Virus record (IMG/VR): IMGVR_UViG_3300036770_002429
Location: 1-37,035 of that record
Origin: a virus
Length of the DNA: 37,035 nucleotides
Direction: 5' to 3' (one strand)
How positions within the stretch are numbered: position 1 is the stretch's first letter; each line of letters opens with the position of its first letter. A model generated the notes under the pieces. That model saw nothing but the letters and a program-made list of their open reading frames with translations. It did no database searches and was not told where the DNA came from. The position numbers and the translations under genes were made by a program. Positions 1-7,919 of the stretch are shown piece after piece.

Positions 1-2
1 GC

Positions 3-107
3 ATAGCCGCTGGCTCTGGCGAGAAGATGCGTAAGGTTGGATCTAAGGGTGCGCCTACCGCTAAGGCGTTTATTCAGTCTGCAAAGACAGCGAAGAAAGG
101 AAAGTAA
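3..107 (+). CDS. C-terminal end of a small Lys-rich protein (partial)
   Basis: The frame is open from the window edge to a TAA at 105-107 and gives 34 residues, rich in Lys, Ala and Gly, ending in AKTAKKGK. The start lies outside the window. Two bases separate it from the next gene, which has the same basic low-complexity composition, so this looks like the first visible member of a run of small basic virion or nucleoid-like proteins. The ribosome binding site of the next gene (gaaaggaaag) lies inside its last codons. Function is unknown. Confidence 0.6.
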   Translation: MAAGSGEKMRKVGSKGAPTAKAFIQSAKTAKKGK

Positions 108-109
108 TC

Positions 110-430
110 ATGGCTTTAGGCAAGATGGTGAAGAGAATGATGGAGTCCCCTGAGTTTAAGAGGGCGATGGGTCAATCAGGCGCTGCTAAAGGAACTGGAC
201 CTTCTGCTGGTGACATGAAAGCTGCAGAAATGGTGGCTGAAAAAAAAGGCCCTCTTAAAACTATGAATAAGCCCAGACGTGGTTTTAGAAACATTAAACA
301 AGCAGCGGCAGCAGCGATGGCAGCTAAACCTGCAGGAATGAAAAAAGGCGGCATGGCCGATAAATCTGGCCGTGCTATGACTCGTAAAACTGCGGACACC
401 AAGGGCCGCGCAATGAAAAAGGGGAAGTAA
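110..430 (+). CDS. Small basic Lys/Ala/Met-rich phage protein, unknown function
   Basis: This is a 106-residue basic protein. The N-terminus (MALGKMVKRMMESPEFKRAM) could form an amphipathic helix; the rest is low-complexity Lys/Ala/Gly with a poly-Ala stretch at about residues 64-72. No enzymatic motif is seen. A GAAAGGAAAG ribosome binding site lies 5-10 bases upstream of the ATG. The gene sits between two similar basic small genes just before the head-tail adaptor, where phages often keep minor head or DNA-associated proteins. A role in binding packaged DNA is an inference from charge and position only. Confidence 0.7.
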   Translation: MALGKMVKRMMESPEFKRAMGQSGAAKGTGPSAGDMKAAEMVAEKKGPLKTMNKPRRGFRNIKQAAAAAMAAKPAGMKKGGMADKSGRAMTRKTADTKGRAMKKGK

Positions 431-432
431 TC

Positions 433-648
433 ATGGCTGGAAAAGGAATGGGTGCTGCTACTAAAGGTGGTGGTTGCGTCATGAAAGGCGCAAAAAACCG
501 TATGGAGTCCAACCCCGCTAAGGGCAAAACAGGCCCTGTCATGATGGCTATGGGCGGCGATGTAAGCCCACGCAAGAAGATGGCTATGGGCATGATGGGC
601 GGTGGCATGATGAAGGGTTACCGCAAGGGTGGGAGCGCTTGTAAGTAA
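433..648 (+). CDS. Small Met/Lys/Gly-rich protein, unknown function
   Basis: This is a 71-residue protein of extreme composition: by count 13 Met, 11 Lys and 18 Gly, so 42 of 71 residues are of three kinds. It has two Cys (residues 15 and 70) and a basic C-terminus (YRKGGSACK). The stop TAA overlaps the next ATG by one base (TAATG at 646-650), so translation is probably coupled to the adaptor gene. A GGGGAAG ribosome binding site precedes it inside the end of the upstream gene. No family is recognised; minor virion protein is a guess from context. Confidence 0.65.
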   Translation: MAGKGMGAATKGGGCVMKGAKNRMESNPAKGKTGPVMMAMGGDVSPRKKMAMGMMGGGMMKGYRKGGSACK

Positions 649-1316
649 TGGCTACTTCAGGAACGACAGACTTTAACCTTAGCATCGATGACCTCATTGA
701 GGAGGCCTTCGAGCGCTGTGGTATGCGAATGACGAGTGGTTATCAACTGACTACTGCTCGTCGTTCGCTTAATCTGTTGTTCTTGGACTGGGCCAACAGG
801 GGTTTGAACCTTTGGACGATTGAAGAGCAGACCTTCCCTCTAGTACAGGGTGATAATGAGATCACGTTGGACTCGGACACGGTAAACGTGCTGTCTGCTG
901 TGATCCGTCTGCCTGCTTCCCAGGGGCCTTTGACGGACATCACGCTTGATCGTATCAGCCGTGAAGAATACTTGAACCAGCCGGACAAAACCACGCAGGC
1001 GCGTCCCGCGCAGTACTACGTGCAGCGTTCGGACCCTTTCCAAGTGTTCTTTTACCCGGCTGCGGATCAGCCTTATACGTTCGTGTACTACCGTATCCGC
1101 CGCATTCAAGACGCAGGTGAGTACACCAACACCACGGACGTAAACTTCCGATTCCTGCCTTGTTTGGCCTCTGGCTTGGCCTACCAACTGTCGTTGAAGT
1201 TTGCTCCCGAGCGCATGACAATATTGAAGGCTATCTATGAGGAAGACTTCAATCGAGCGGCCATGGAAGACAGGGACACGGCCAGTGTCTCTTTTGTACC
1301 TGATTACGGGCAGTAG
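648..1316 (+). CDS. Head-tail adaptor, P22 gp4-like
   Basis: The protein has 222 residues. Its N-terminal ~60 residues are helical and follow the P22 gp4/packaged-DNA adaptor pattern: DLIEEAFERCG, then a Leu-rich helix with LNLLFLDWANRGLNLW. In that family this region forms the helical bundle that docks under the portal ring. The middle and C-terminal parts are beta-rich and then helical (LPCLASGLAYQLSLKFAPE). It is longer than P22 gp4 (about 166 residues). The position just before a second adaptor-like gene supports a connector role between portal and tail. The family call is from pattern, not a search. Confidence 0.6.
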   Translation: MATSGTTDFNLSIDDLIEEAFERCGMRMTSGYQLTTARRSLNLLFLDWANRGLNLWTIEEQTFPLVQGDNEITLDSDTVNVLSAVIRLPASQGPLTDITLDRISREEYLNQPDKTTQARPAQYYVQRSDPFQVFFYPAADQPYTFVYYRIRRIQDAGEYTNTTDVNFRFLPCLASGLAYQLSLKFAPERMTILKAIYEEDFNRAAMEDRDTASVSFVPDYGQ

Positions 1317-1318
1317 AC

Positions 1319-1669
1319 ATGGCCTTTGCAACAGGCAAATTCTCCTTTGGTCTGTGCGACTACTGTGGTCAGCGTTACCCCTATCTCACGCTCAAGAAGA
1401 ACTGGCGTGGCTTCATGGTGTGCCCGGAGGACTATGAGCCAAAAGAACCGCAACTATTTCCGCTTCGCTTTAGTGGCGATGCGATTGCTTTACGGGATCC
1501 GAGGCCTGATCGTACTGAACCCGTTACGATATATGTGGGCACCCCTGGTTTTTCGGCTTTTCAAAGCACGGGGACGGCGGATAACACCAACAACATGCAA
1601 CCTGAAGCGCTGAATAATCCGCTGTACATCCAGTCTCAGATTGCTCCGGTTACGGTAGTCATATCATGA
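1319..1669 (+). CDS. Zinc-ribbon-containing small virion protein, unknown function
   Basis: This is a 116-residue protein. Its N-terminal third carries CDYCGQRYP and, about 22 residues on, VCPEDY, which gives three Cys (13, 16, 36) of a possible zinc-binding site with an Asp or His as fourth ligand. The rest is Pro/Asn-rich and beta-like. It lies between two adaptor genes and overlaps the next by four bases (ATGA at 1666-1669), so it is probably part of the connector or tail assembly. No specific function can be assigned. Confidence 0.6.
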   Translation: MAFATGKFSFGLCDYCGQRYPYLTLKKNWRGFMVCPEDYEPKEPQLFPLRFSGDAIALRDPRPDRTEPVTIYVGTPGFSAFQSTGTADNTNNMQPEALNNPLYIQSQIAPVTVVIS

Positions 1670-2322
1670 CCTTTAACGAACTTGTGACCAATATCCGCAA
1701 CTACACTGATGTAGATGCGAACGTCTTTTCCGAGTCGGTTATCAACACGTTTGTGACGATGGCCGAGAATCGTATCCTGCGCGACATAGATCTTGATGTA
1801 TTTAAGCGTGAAGACACGGGTACGCTGTCTGCTAATAATCGTTTTCTATCTGCCCCTAGCGAAATACTGACCCATCGTTACATGATGGTCGTGGTCGATG
1901 GAGAGCGTATCTTTTTGGACTTCAGAGATCAGTCTTTCATGCGTGAGTATTGGCCGGATTACACTCAGACAGGTGTGCCAAAGTACTACGCGGTGTGGGA
2001 TCAAAACACCTTCTCTGTAGCTCCTACTCCTGGACAGAATTACACCGTCCAAATGGGATACATCTACAGACCAGCACAGGTCTCCTCGGGCAATCAAACA
2101 TCATGGATAAGCACTAATGCGCCAGAAGCGCTACTTTATGCTTGTTTAATCCAAGCCTACAGCTACACCAAAGGGCCTCCGGACATGCTGGCGTACTTTG
2201 AAAACAGCTACAAACAGGCTATTCAAGGTCTTGGTGTTGAGCAGACAGGCCGTCGTCGTCGTGATGAGTACAGGGACGGGATGCTTCGGATCCCCCTCAA
2301 ATCAGAGTCTCCAGGGCCTTAA
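1666..2322 (+). CDS. Head-tail adaptor / connector protein, SU10-adaptor-like
   Basis: The protein has 218 residues. The opening pattern (MTFNELVTNIRNYTDVDANVF, then a helix ending VTMAENRILRDIDLD) is that of SU10-type adaptor proteins, which form a dodecameric ring below the portal. It continues with a beta-rich middle (GVPKYYAVWDQ, YTVQMGYIYRP) and a helical C-terminal part (ALLYACLIQAYSYTKGP). The C-terminal tail is Arg-rich (GRRRRDEYRDG). It overlaps the zinc-ribbon gene by four bases. Together with the gp4-like gene it implies a podovirus-type connector with two stacked rings; which one contacts the portal cannot be told here. Confidence 0.6.
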   Translation: MTFNELVTNIRNYTDVDANVFSESVINTFVTMAENRILRDIDLDVFKREDTGTLSANNRFLSAPSEILTHRYMMVVVDGERIFLDFRDQSFMREYWPDYTQTGVPKYYAVWDQNTFSVAPTPGQNYTVQMGYIYRPAQVSSGNQTSWISTNAPEALLYACLIQAYSYTKGPPDMLAYFENSYKQAIQGLGVEQTGRRRRDEYRDGMLRIPLKSESPGP

Positions 2323-2325
2323 ATC

Positions 2326-2760
2326 ATGGCATTTACAGGAAACTACGTCTGCGATTCCTTCAAAAAACAGCTTTTTGAGGGGGTTCACACTTTTGGTCCT
2401 GAAGGGGATCAATTCAAGATTGCTTTGTACGACAACAATGCCTCTTTTACAGCGGCTACGACGGCGTACACAACGGCCAATGAAATGCCGGCTTCGGGTA
2501 GCTATACGGCAGGCGGAGGCAGTTTGGTGTCTCTCGAGCCAGTGGTATCGCAGGGGATTGTGCTGATTTCGTTTGTGGACTTTTTGTTCACGGGGGTAGA
2601 TTTCGGACCTTTTGGGGCATTGATCTACAACTCGTCGGTGGCGGGGAATCCTGCTGTTTGCGTGATGGATTTTGATGGTGAGAAATCTGCGGTCAACCAG
2701 AACATGGAGATCCGCTTCCCTCCAGTCACGACAACGTCTGCCTTCTTAAGGTTCCGCTAA
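2326..2760 (+). CDS. Small beta-rich tail/virion protein (paralogue A)
   Basis: This 144-residue protein has the pattern seen in many small phage virion proteins: FKIALYDNNASF near the start, then a Thr/Ala-rich stretch ending in NEMPASGSYTAGG, and a beta-rich second half with a LIYNSS strand and an ending of hydrophobic and charged strands. The gene at 3628-4074 has the same plan (FSMALFTSAS, SEISATGGYVTGG, AVIYQS), so the two are distant paralogues separated by an enzyme gene. The stop overlaps the next ATG by one base (TAATG). A minor tail role is likely from context. Confidence 0.6.
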   Translation: MAFTGNYVCDSFKKQLFEGVHTFGPEGDQFKIALYDNNASFTAATTAYTTANEMPASGSYTAGGGSLVSLEPVVSQGIVLISFVDFLFTGVDFGPFGALIYNSSVAGNPAVCVMDFDGEKSAVNQNMEIRFPPVTTTSAFLRFR

Positions 2761-3626
2761 TGTTCACTTCCTTCCATTCTGATCCGCCAAAGGTCGTTAT
2801 AGCGCCTATTGAGCCCAAGCTAGAGTGGATTGCGGCTGAAGAAGTTGAGATGAAGGGGTCGTTGAACATTGACCTTGAGACCATGAAGGACCATGTGTCT
2901 CAGAACATTCGCAAGGGTTTTCAGCAAGTAGTGCCTCATCCAACAAATGAGGTCGAGGTCATGATCGTAGGCGGTGGCCCGTCGTTGAAGGATCAGATTG
3001 AAGAGATCCGGTTTTTACGTGCTTCGGGCGTCAAGCTGATTGCGCTTAATAACGCCTACCAATATTGCATTGACCAGGGGATCATGCCATCGGCTTTGGT
3101 TATGGTCGATGCTCGGGATTTCAATCTCCGGTTTGTGAAAAACACGATCCCGGACTGCAAGTATTTTATTGCATCGCAATGTCACCCATCGGTCTTTGAC
3201 CGGCTAGAGGCCGTCAAAGATCAGACCTATATTTGGCACACCGGGGCGGAAGAAATCGTCGATATTTTGACCGCGTATTACCCTAAGTGCTACCCAGTTC
3301 CTGGTGGTTCAACGGTCTTGCTCAGAGCGATCCCGTTGTTTAGAATGCTAGGATTCAAGCGATTTCACATCTTCGGGTGTGATTCCTGCTTGCAGGACGG
3401 CCAACATCATGCCTACGATCAAAAGGAAAATGATGCTCAGATGGTGATTCCGGTGCGGGTGAACGGTAATGTTTTTTCCTGTCACCCGTGGATGCTTTCC
3501 CAAGCCCAAGAATTTATTGATCTTGTTGGGTGCATGGGGGATGTTATGGAACTAGATATTCACGGCGGGTTACTTCGTCAGATTTTGGAATCAGGCGCTG
3601 ACCGCGCCGCCTTAGAGGAGATTTAA
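2760..3626 (+). CDS. DUF115 / MptE-like enzyme (sugar or pterin transferase fold)
   Basis: This 288-residue protein has the layout of the MptE-like/DUF115 family (related to Maf motility-associated transferases). A nucleotide-binding-type loop GGGPSL lies at 71-76 after strand VEVMIV; then come LIALNNAY (93-100), LVMVDAR (113-119), the glycine turn GGSTVLLRA (182-190) and strand HIFGCDSC (203-210). The N-terminal ~60 residues are helical and unassigned. Family members transfer diphosphate to a pterin or modify surface sugars; in a phage tail operon, modification of a surface glycan or of a virion protein is the likelier role, but this is inference. It lies between two paralogous tail proteins, with one-base spacing or overlap on each side. 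No signal peptide is visible. Confidence 0.65.
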   Translation: MFTSFHSDPPKVVIAPIEPKLEWIAAEEVEMKGSLNIDLETMKDHVSQNIRKGFQQVVPHPTNEVEVMIVGGGPSLKDQIEEIRFLRASGVKLIALNNAYQYCIDQGIMPSALVMVDARDFNLRFVKNTIPDCKYFIASQCHPSVFDRLEAVKDQTYIWHTGAEEIVDILTAYYPKCYPVPGGSTVLLRAIPLFRMLGFKRFHIFGCDSCLQDGQHHAYDQKENDAQMVIPVRVNGNVFSCHPWMLSQAQEFIDLVGCMGDVMELDIHGGLLRQILESGADRAALEEI

Positions 3627-3627
3627 A

Positions 3628-4074
3628 ATGGCTGCTTCTGCATGGCAACTTTATAACAGTGGTAAGCGTTACATTGGTAACGGCACCATTGAACTAGGTG
3701 TAGGCAATTTTAGTATGGCGCTTTTTACAAGTGCTAGTAATACCTCCACATTTACCCTCAGCACCTTTGCTTCTTTGACGAGTGAGATCTCGGCAACGGG
3801 CGGGTATGTCACTGGTGGTAAGGCACTAAGCCCTGCTACAGGACAATGGACAACTGGCGCTTCGGCAAAGCAGATGAAGTTCACCTACTCAACGGTTGGT
3901 GTGACTTTCACGGCTTCGGGTGCTCCACTAACTAACGTCAAGTACGCGGTGATCTATCAGTCGGGTGGCAAGCTTCTGTGCTTCTGCCAACTGTCAAGCA
4001 CTCAGTTTACTGTTGCGTCGCCTAATACTTTGACGGTTCTTCCGGCTGCTACTGGTGTCTTTACCTTGACCTAA
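3628..4074 (+). CDS. Small beta-rich tail/virion protein (paralogue B)
   Basis: This 148-residue, Thr/Ser/Ala/Gly-rich beta protein follows the same plan as the product of 2326-2760: an early FSMALFTSAS strand, SEISATGGYVTGGKAL, KQMKFTYSTVGVTF, then a VKYAVIYQSGG strand pair and a final beta stretch. Both are probably subunits of the tail or of fibre attachment. An AGGAGAT ribosome binding site lies just upstream, inside the end of the DUF115 gene. No catalytic residues are seen. Confidence 0.6.
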   Translation: MAASAWQLYNSGKRYIGNGTIELGVGNFSMALFTSASNTSTFTLSTFASLTSEISATGGYVTGGKALSPATGQWTTGASAKQMKFTYSTVGVTFTASGAPLTNVKYAVIYQSGGKLLCFCQLSSTQFTVASPNTLTVLPAATGVFTLT

Positions 4075-4082
4075 GGTTTTAA

Positions 4083-5027
4083 GTGGCAACCGAAACCGGC
4101 TGGAGCAGAGGCAGTTGGGGTTCCTACGGCTGGGGAGTAGGAATTCTTATAGACCCCGCAGTCCAAGGGGTCGCGCTGCTGGGATATGCTCCTACAGTCC
4201 GCCAGGATTTATTTATAACTCCGGGCTCGGGAGCACTTTCTCTTGAAGGGCATGCGCCGACCGATTCAATAGGTATCTTTGTAACCCCGGCTTCAGTAGC
4301 ACTTGTTTTAGCTTCTCAAGCGCCTGCAACGCGCACAGATCTTTTTGTAACCCCTGCAGCCAATGATGCTGTACTTGCTGGGGGAACTCCTGAAATAGAA
4401 AGATCTTCTGTTTTAACTCCAGCAACGGGGGCTTTGTCGTTAACAGGAGAACTTCCTGTAACAGATCGAACAGTAAATCCAGGAACTGGAGCAATTGTTG
4501 CTCAAGGCCAAGTATCTTTTGTAGACGTAGGCGTTGTCCCCGGAACGGCTCTTCTTTCTCTAGCTGGATCGGCTCCAAGTCTTGGGTTCACAATTGAACC
4601 AGCAACAGGGGCGCTTTCGCTTGCAGGCAATTCGCCCATAGTTGACCAAGGAAGCCAAACACCTACCAGTGTACTAAGCTTAGTGGGGATAGCCCCAAGC
4701 TTGGCTACCGTTGTAATCGTTCCGACAGGACAGTTAGCTTTACAAGGTTATGCCCCAGCTTCATCTGAGGGCGACATCATAACCCCGACGGGCGGGGCCA
4801 GTATTATTGGTTCTGCTCCTAGCGTTGTTGTGGCCGGAGTCGTGTTTATCCCAGGTACAGGAAGCGCTTCTTTTGTTGGAAGTGTTCCTGGAACTGCCAT
4901 AAGTAGAGTCATTACGCCCCCGACGCGCTCGGTAGCGATTACAGGCTTTAGGCCTACCCTTCAGAACCCCAACTGGGTTATTATTGATGATAGTCAGACG
5001 CCAAACTGGCAACCGGTGGCGGCTTAA
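4083..5027 (+). CDS. Tail-associated protein of ~13 short beta repeats
   Basis: The gene starts with GTG at 4083, eight bases after the previous stop; the protein has 314 residues. A Trp/Gly-rich N-terminus (GWSRGSWGSYGWG) leads into about 13 repeats of 20-25 residues with the core P-x-TGALSLAG-x-AP, ending in a DSQTPNWQPVAA tail that I recognise as a common ending of phage tail proteins. The third to seventh repeats are more diverged. The repeats suggest an elongated or solenoid-like beta rod, possibly a fibre stem or decoration. It lies directly before the tail-fibre block. No family name can be given with confidence. Confidence 0.6.
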   Translation: MATETGWSRGSWGSYGWGVGILIDPAVQGVALLGYAPTVRQDLFITPGSGALSLEGHAPTDSIGIFVTPASVALVLASQAPATRTDLFVTPAANDAVLAGGTPEIERSSVLTPATGALSLTGELPVTDRTVNPGTGAIVAQGQVSFVDVGVVPGTALLSLAGSAPSLGFTIEPATGALSLAGNSPIVDQGSQTPTSVLSLVGIAPSLATVVIVPTGQLALQGYAPASSEGDIITPTGGASIIGSAPSVVVAGVVFIPGTGSASFVGSVPGTAISRVITPPTRSVAITGFRPTLQNPNWVIIDDSQTPNWQPVAA

Positions 5028-5037
5028 GGAGCTTTAG

Positions 5038-6531
5038 ATGGCAAGTACATTTTCCACCCTCAAAATTGAACTCATAGGTACGGGTGAGCAGTCAGGCACC
5101 TGGGGCACGACGACCAACACAAACCTTGGCACAGCAATAGAGGAAGCGATTGTAGGCTCTGCCGATGTAGCTTTCTCTAGCTCAGACGTAACCCTAACAC
5201 TTACAGACGTTAATACGACACAGGCCGCGCGGCATGTTCGCCTTAACTTGACCGGTACTTCTGGCGGCGCAAGGAATCTTATTCTCGGTTCTGGGTGCCA
5301 GATCGATAAGCCTTACCTGATCAACAATGGCCTTGCAGACACGGTAACGGTCAAAAACACCACCGGAACGGGCATTGCGGTCCCGTCTGGTAAGAGTATG
5401 TGGGTCTTTAACGATGGCACCAACGTCGTTGATGCGGTGACTCACCTCACATCACTTACGCTTGGATCTGCTCTTCCAGTGGCTTCTGGCGGCACAGGCA
5501 TAACGTCTTTTGGTACGGGGGTGGCTACATGGCTTGGAACGCCTTCATCCGCAAACCTAGCAGCGGCAGTAACAGACGAGACGGGCTCTGGCGCTCTTGT
5601 ATTTGCCACTTCTCCGACGCTCACTACTCCAAACCTTGGTACGCCCTCTGCCATTACGCTTACGAATGCTTCTGGTCTTCCTCTTTCTACAGGGGTTACC
5701 GGAACTCTTCCTATAGCTAATGGTGGTACGGGTGCAAATCTTGTAGACCCCAACGCTGATCGGATTTTGTTTTGGGATGACTCATCTGGAGCCATGGCCT
5801 TCCTTACCGCAGGCACGGGCCTTTCTATTACTGGCACTACATTAACGGCCACTGGTTCTGGTGGTACGGTAACAAGCGTAAGCGGAACTGGTACTGTCAA
5901 TGGAATCACCCTGACCGGGACCGTAACCTCCTCTGGCAGCCTTACCTTGGGTGGCACGTTGTCAAACGTCAGCCTGACCACTCAAGTAACAGGAACCCTG
6001 CCGGCAGGAAACGGCGGTACAGGGATCACTTCTCTAGGTTCTGGCATCGCAACATGGCTTGGAACACCTTCTTCGACCAATCTGCGGTCTGCGGTGACTG
6101 ACGAGACAGGTACTGGGTCTCTGGTCTTTGCAACCTCTCCGACTCTTGTAACCCCTATTCTTGGCACCCCGACCTCCGGCGCTCTGACAAACTGCACGGC
6201 AGATGGCACTAATAAAGTTGGATACCGCAACATACCCGCCGTAGCCGATAAGACAACTTCTTATTCATTGACTACCGCAGACGTTGGTAAAGTGGTAGGT
6301 GTCGGGTCTGGTGGCTCAATCACCATTCCAAACTCAACCTTTGCTGCTGGTGACGCCGTGCTTATCTTTAATAACACCTCTGGAGACGTGACGATCACTT
6401 GCACGATCACGACCGCTTATATCGCCGGTGCAGACGCTGACGTAGCCTCTGTAACCCTCTCGACTAGGGGCGTGTGCAACATCCTCTTCTTGAGCGGTAC
6501 CGCCTGCGTCCTCACAGGGAACATTGCATAA
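5038..6531 (+). CDS. Tail fibre protein with GGTG repeats
   Basis: The protein has 497 residues and starts after a GGAG ribosome binding site. The N-terminal domain (LKIELIGTGEQSGTWGTTTN, about 1-140) is the usual attachment-type domain of phage fibres. The stem carries a duplicated segment at about 147-204 and 321-378 with the core GGTGIT, ATWLGTPSS, DETG, LVFATSPTL, plus a third PIANGGTGA at 225-233. Such segments occur in many phage fibres and are likely triple-stranded beta stems. The C-terminal ~110 residues are beta-rich. The stop TAA is immediately followed by the ATG of the first propeller-type fibre gene. Confidence 0.8.
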   Translation: MASTFSTLKIELIGTGEQSGTWGTTTNTNLGTAIEEAIVGSADVAFSSSDVTLTLTDVNTTQAARHVRLNLTGTSGGARNLILGSGCQIDKPYLINNGLADTVTVKNTTGTGIAVPSGKSMWVFNDGTNVVDAVTHLTSLTLGSALPVASGGTGITSFGTGVATWLGTPSSANLAAAVTDETGSGALVFATSPTLTTPNLGTPSAITLTNASGLPLSTGVTGTLPIANGGTGANLVDPNADRILFWDDSSGAMAFLTAGTGLSITGTTLTATGSGGTVTSVSGTGTVNGITLTGTVTSSGSLTLGGTLSNVSLTTQVTGTLPAGNGGTGITSLGSGIATWLGTPSSTNLRSAVTDETGTGSLVFATSPTLVTPILGTPTSGALTNCTADGTNKVGYRNIPAVADKTTSYSLTTADVGKVVGVGSGGSITIPNSTFAAGDAVLIFNNTSGDVTITCTITTAYIAGADADVASVTLSTRGVCNILFLSGTACVLTGNIA

Positions 6532-7917
6532 ATGGCCTTCGTCGTAAGAGACCGAGTTAAGGTCACCAGCACAACCACCGGCACGGGGACTTACACCCTG
6601 GGCGCGGCTGTCGATGGGTTCCAGACCTTTGCTGACATTGGTAATGCCAATCAGACCTACTACTCCGCGACCGACGGTACGAACTGGGAGGTGGGGATTG
6701 GAACCTACACTTCGTCTGGTACGACACTAAGCCGTGACACGATCCTTGGTTCTTCTAATAGCGGAAATGCCGTGAACTGGGGTGCGGGGGATAAGGAGAT
6801 TCGATGCGCTCAGCCTGCGGAAGCAACCATTGGGTCTGCGGCCACGGCAGACAACTCATCCATCGGGACAAACGAATACGCCTGGGATAATTTTAAAAAG
6901 GCGTTGGATGCCAGCGTACAAGGTGGAGCGTTATTTTCAAATAACGGAACAAACGGGGTGGTAAGTACTTACAGTTTGGTTTACACAACATCAAGCGCCT
7001 ATTGGGGCGGAGTATTAACACCTAACGGGGATATTTATCTTGTTCCAAGTAATGCTAACCGTGGGCAAAAAATTTCTGCCGATGGAACTATTTCCACTTA
7101 TTCTTTGGTATATACAAAGCTCGGTGCTTATGCTGGTGGTGTCCTAGCTTCTAACGGGGATATACATTTTATTCCAGAGGATGCCGCAGTTGGTCAAAAA
7201 GTATCGGCTTCTGGTGTGGTCAGCACTTATTCTTTAGTTTTTACGGGAGTAAATAACTATGGTGGCGGTGTACTTGCTCCTAATGGTGACATTCATTTTA
7301 TCCCCCGTGCCGCTTCAGTTGGTCAAAAAGTTTCAGTTGCAGGAGTGGTTTCAACATACTCACTTATTTACACTACGGCTAATGGTGCATATAGCGGTGG
7401 TGTTCTCGCTCCTAACGGTGACATTCATTTTGTTCCGCGTGATGCGCCAGTAGGCCAAAAAATCTCTGCTGCTGGAGTTGTATCTACTTACTCACTTGTT
7501 TACACAACAACGAGTGCATATAACGGAGGTATTTTAGCTCCAAACGGTGATATTCACTTTGTTCCTACTAATGCTAATAGAGGTCAAAAAATATCTGCTG
7601 CTGGTGTTGTATCTACTTATTCTTTGGTTTACACAACAACAACCGCATTTTATGGTGGTATTCTCGCTCCAAACGGTGATATTCACTTTGTTCCTACTAG
7701 TGCTAATAGGGGCCAAAAAGTATCTGCTGCTGGTGTTGTATCTACTTATTCTTTGGTTTATACAACAACAGCCGCATTTATTGGTGGTGTTTTAGCTCCA
7801 AACGGAAATATCTATCTTGCCCCTTATAGTGGTGCAGTTGGTCAACAAATTGCCACCCTTCCCGGCGTACCATTTGGCAATGAGATTGCCCTAAGTTCCT
7901 ATTTAAATAAGTTCTGA
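6532..7917 (+). CDS. Tail fibre / receptor-binding protein with seven ~43-residue repeats (copy 1)
   Basis: The protein has 461 residues. Residues 1-150 form an N-terminal domain ([45 protein letters not shown]) that aligns without gaps with the next two genes and is typical of phage fibre N-termini. From about 142 to 440 there are seven repeats of the form [14 protein letters not shown], a short variable loop, [19 protein letters not shown] and another variable loop. Seven copies of about 43 residues fit a seven-bladed beta-propeller; a beta-rod trimer is the alternative. The protein ends LSSYLNKF, a tag shared in form with both paralogues. Host-receptor binding is inferred. The repeat part is clearly more AT-rich than the N-terminal part. 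Confidence 0.75.
   Translation: MAFVVRDRVKVTSTTTGTGTYTLGAAVDGFQTFADIGNANQTYYSATDGTNWEVGIGTYTSSGTTLSRDTILGSSNSGNAVNWGAGDKEIRCAQPAEATIGSAATADNSSIGTNEYAWDNFKKALDASVQGGALFSNNGTNGVVSTYSLVYTTSSAYWGGVLTPNGDIYLVPSNANRGQKISADGTISTYSLVYTKLGAYAGGVLASNGDIHFIPEDAAVGQKVSASGVVSTYSLVFTGVNNYGGGVLAPNGDIHFIPRAASVGQKVSVAGVVSTYSLIYTTANGAYSGGVLAPNGDIHFVPRDAPVGQKISAAGVVSTYSLVYTTTSAYNGGILAPNGDIHFVPTNANRGQKISAAGVVSTYSLVYTTTTAFYGGILAPNGDIHFVPTSANRGQKVSAAGVVSTYSLVYTTTAAFIGGVLAPNGNIYLAPYSGAVGQQIATLPGVPFGNEIALSSYLNKF
7537..7794 (+). repeat. Two 129-bp tandem units inside the first propeller-type fibre gene
   Basis: Units 7537-7665 and 7666-7794 differ at about 11 of 129 positions by hand count, and a third partial copy starts at 7795. 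Each unit encodes one 43-residue repeat. The near identity at DNA level, compared with the more diverged first four repeats, points to recent duplication or gene conversion. Confidence 0.75.
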
Positions 7918-7919
7918 CT

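Noticed and set aside
840-1331. Minus-strand frame of 163 codons opposite the adaptor gene
   Set aside because: It is antisense to a convincing adaptor gene, with no motif and no neighbours on that strand.
5442-5981. Long minus-strand open frame opposite the fibre gene
   Set aside because: It is antisense to a clear fibre gene, has a Val/Pro-rich composition caused by the repeats and no ribosome site.
7400-7800. Regular repeats that might be a CRISPR array
   Set aside because: The repeats are 129 bp, wholly coding, have no spacers of constant length and translate to protein repeats in one frame.
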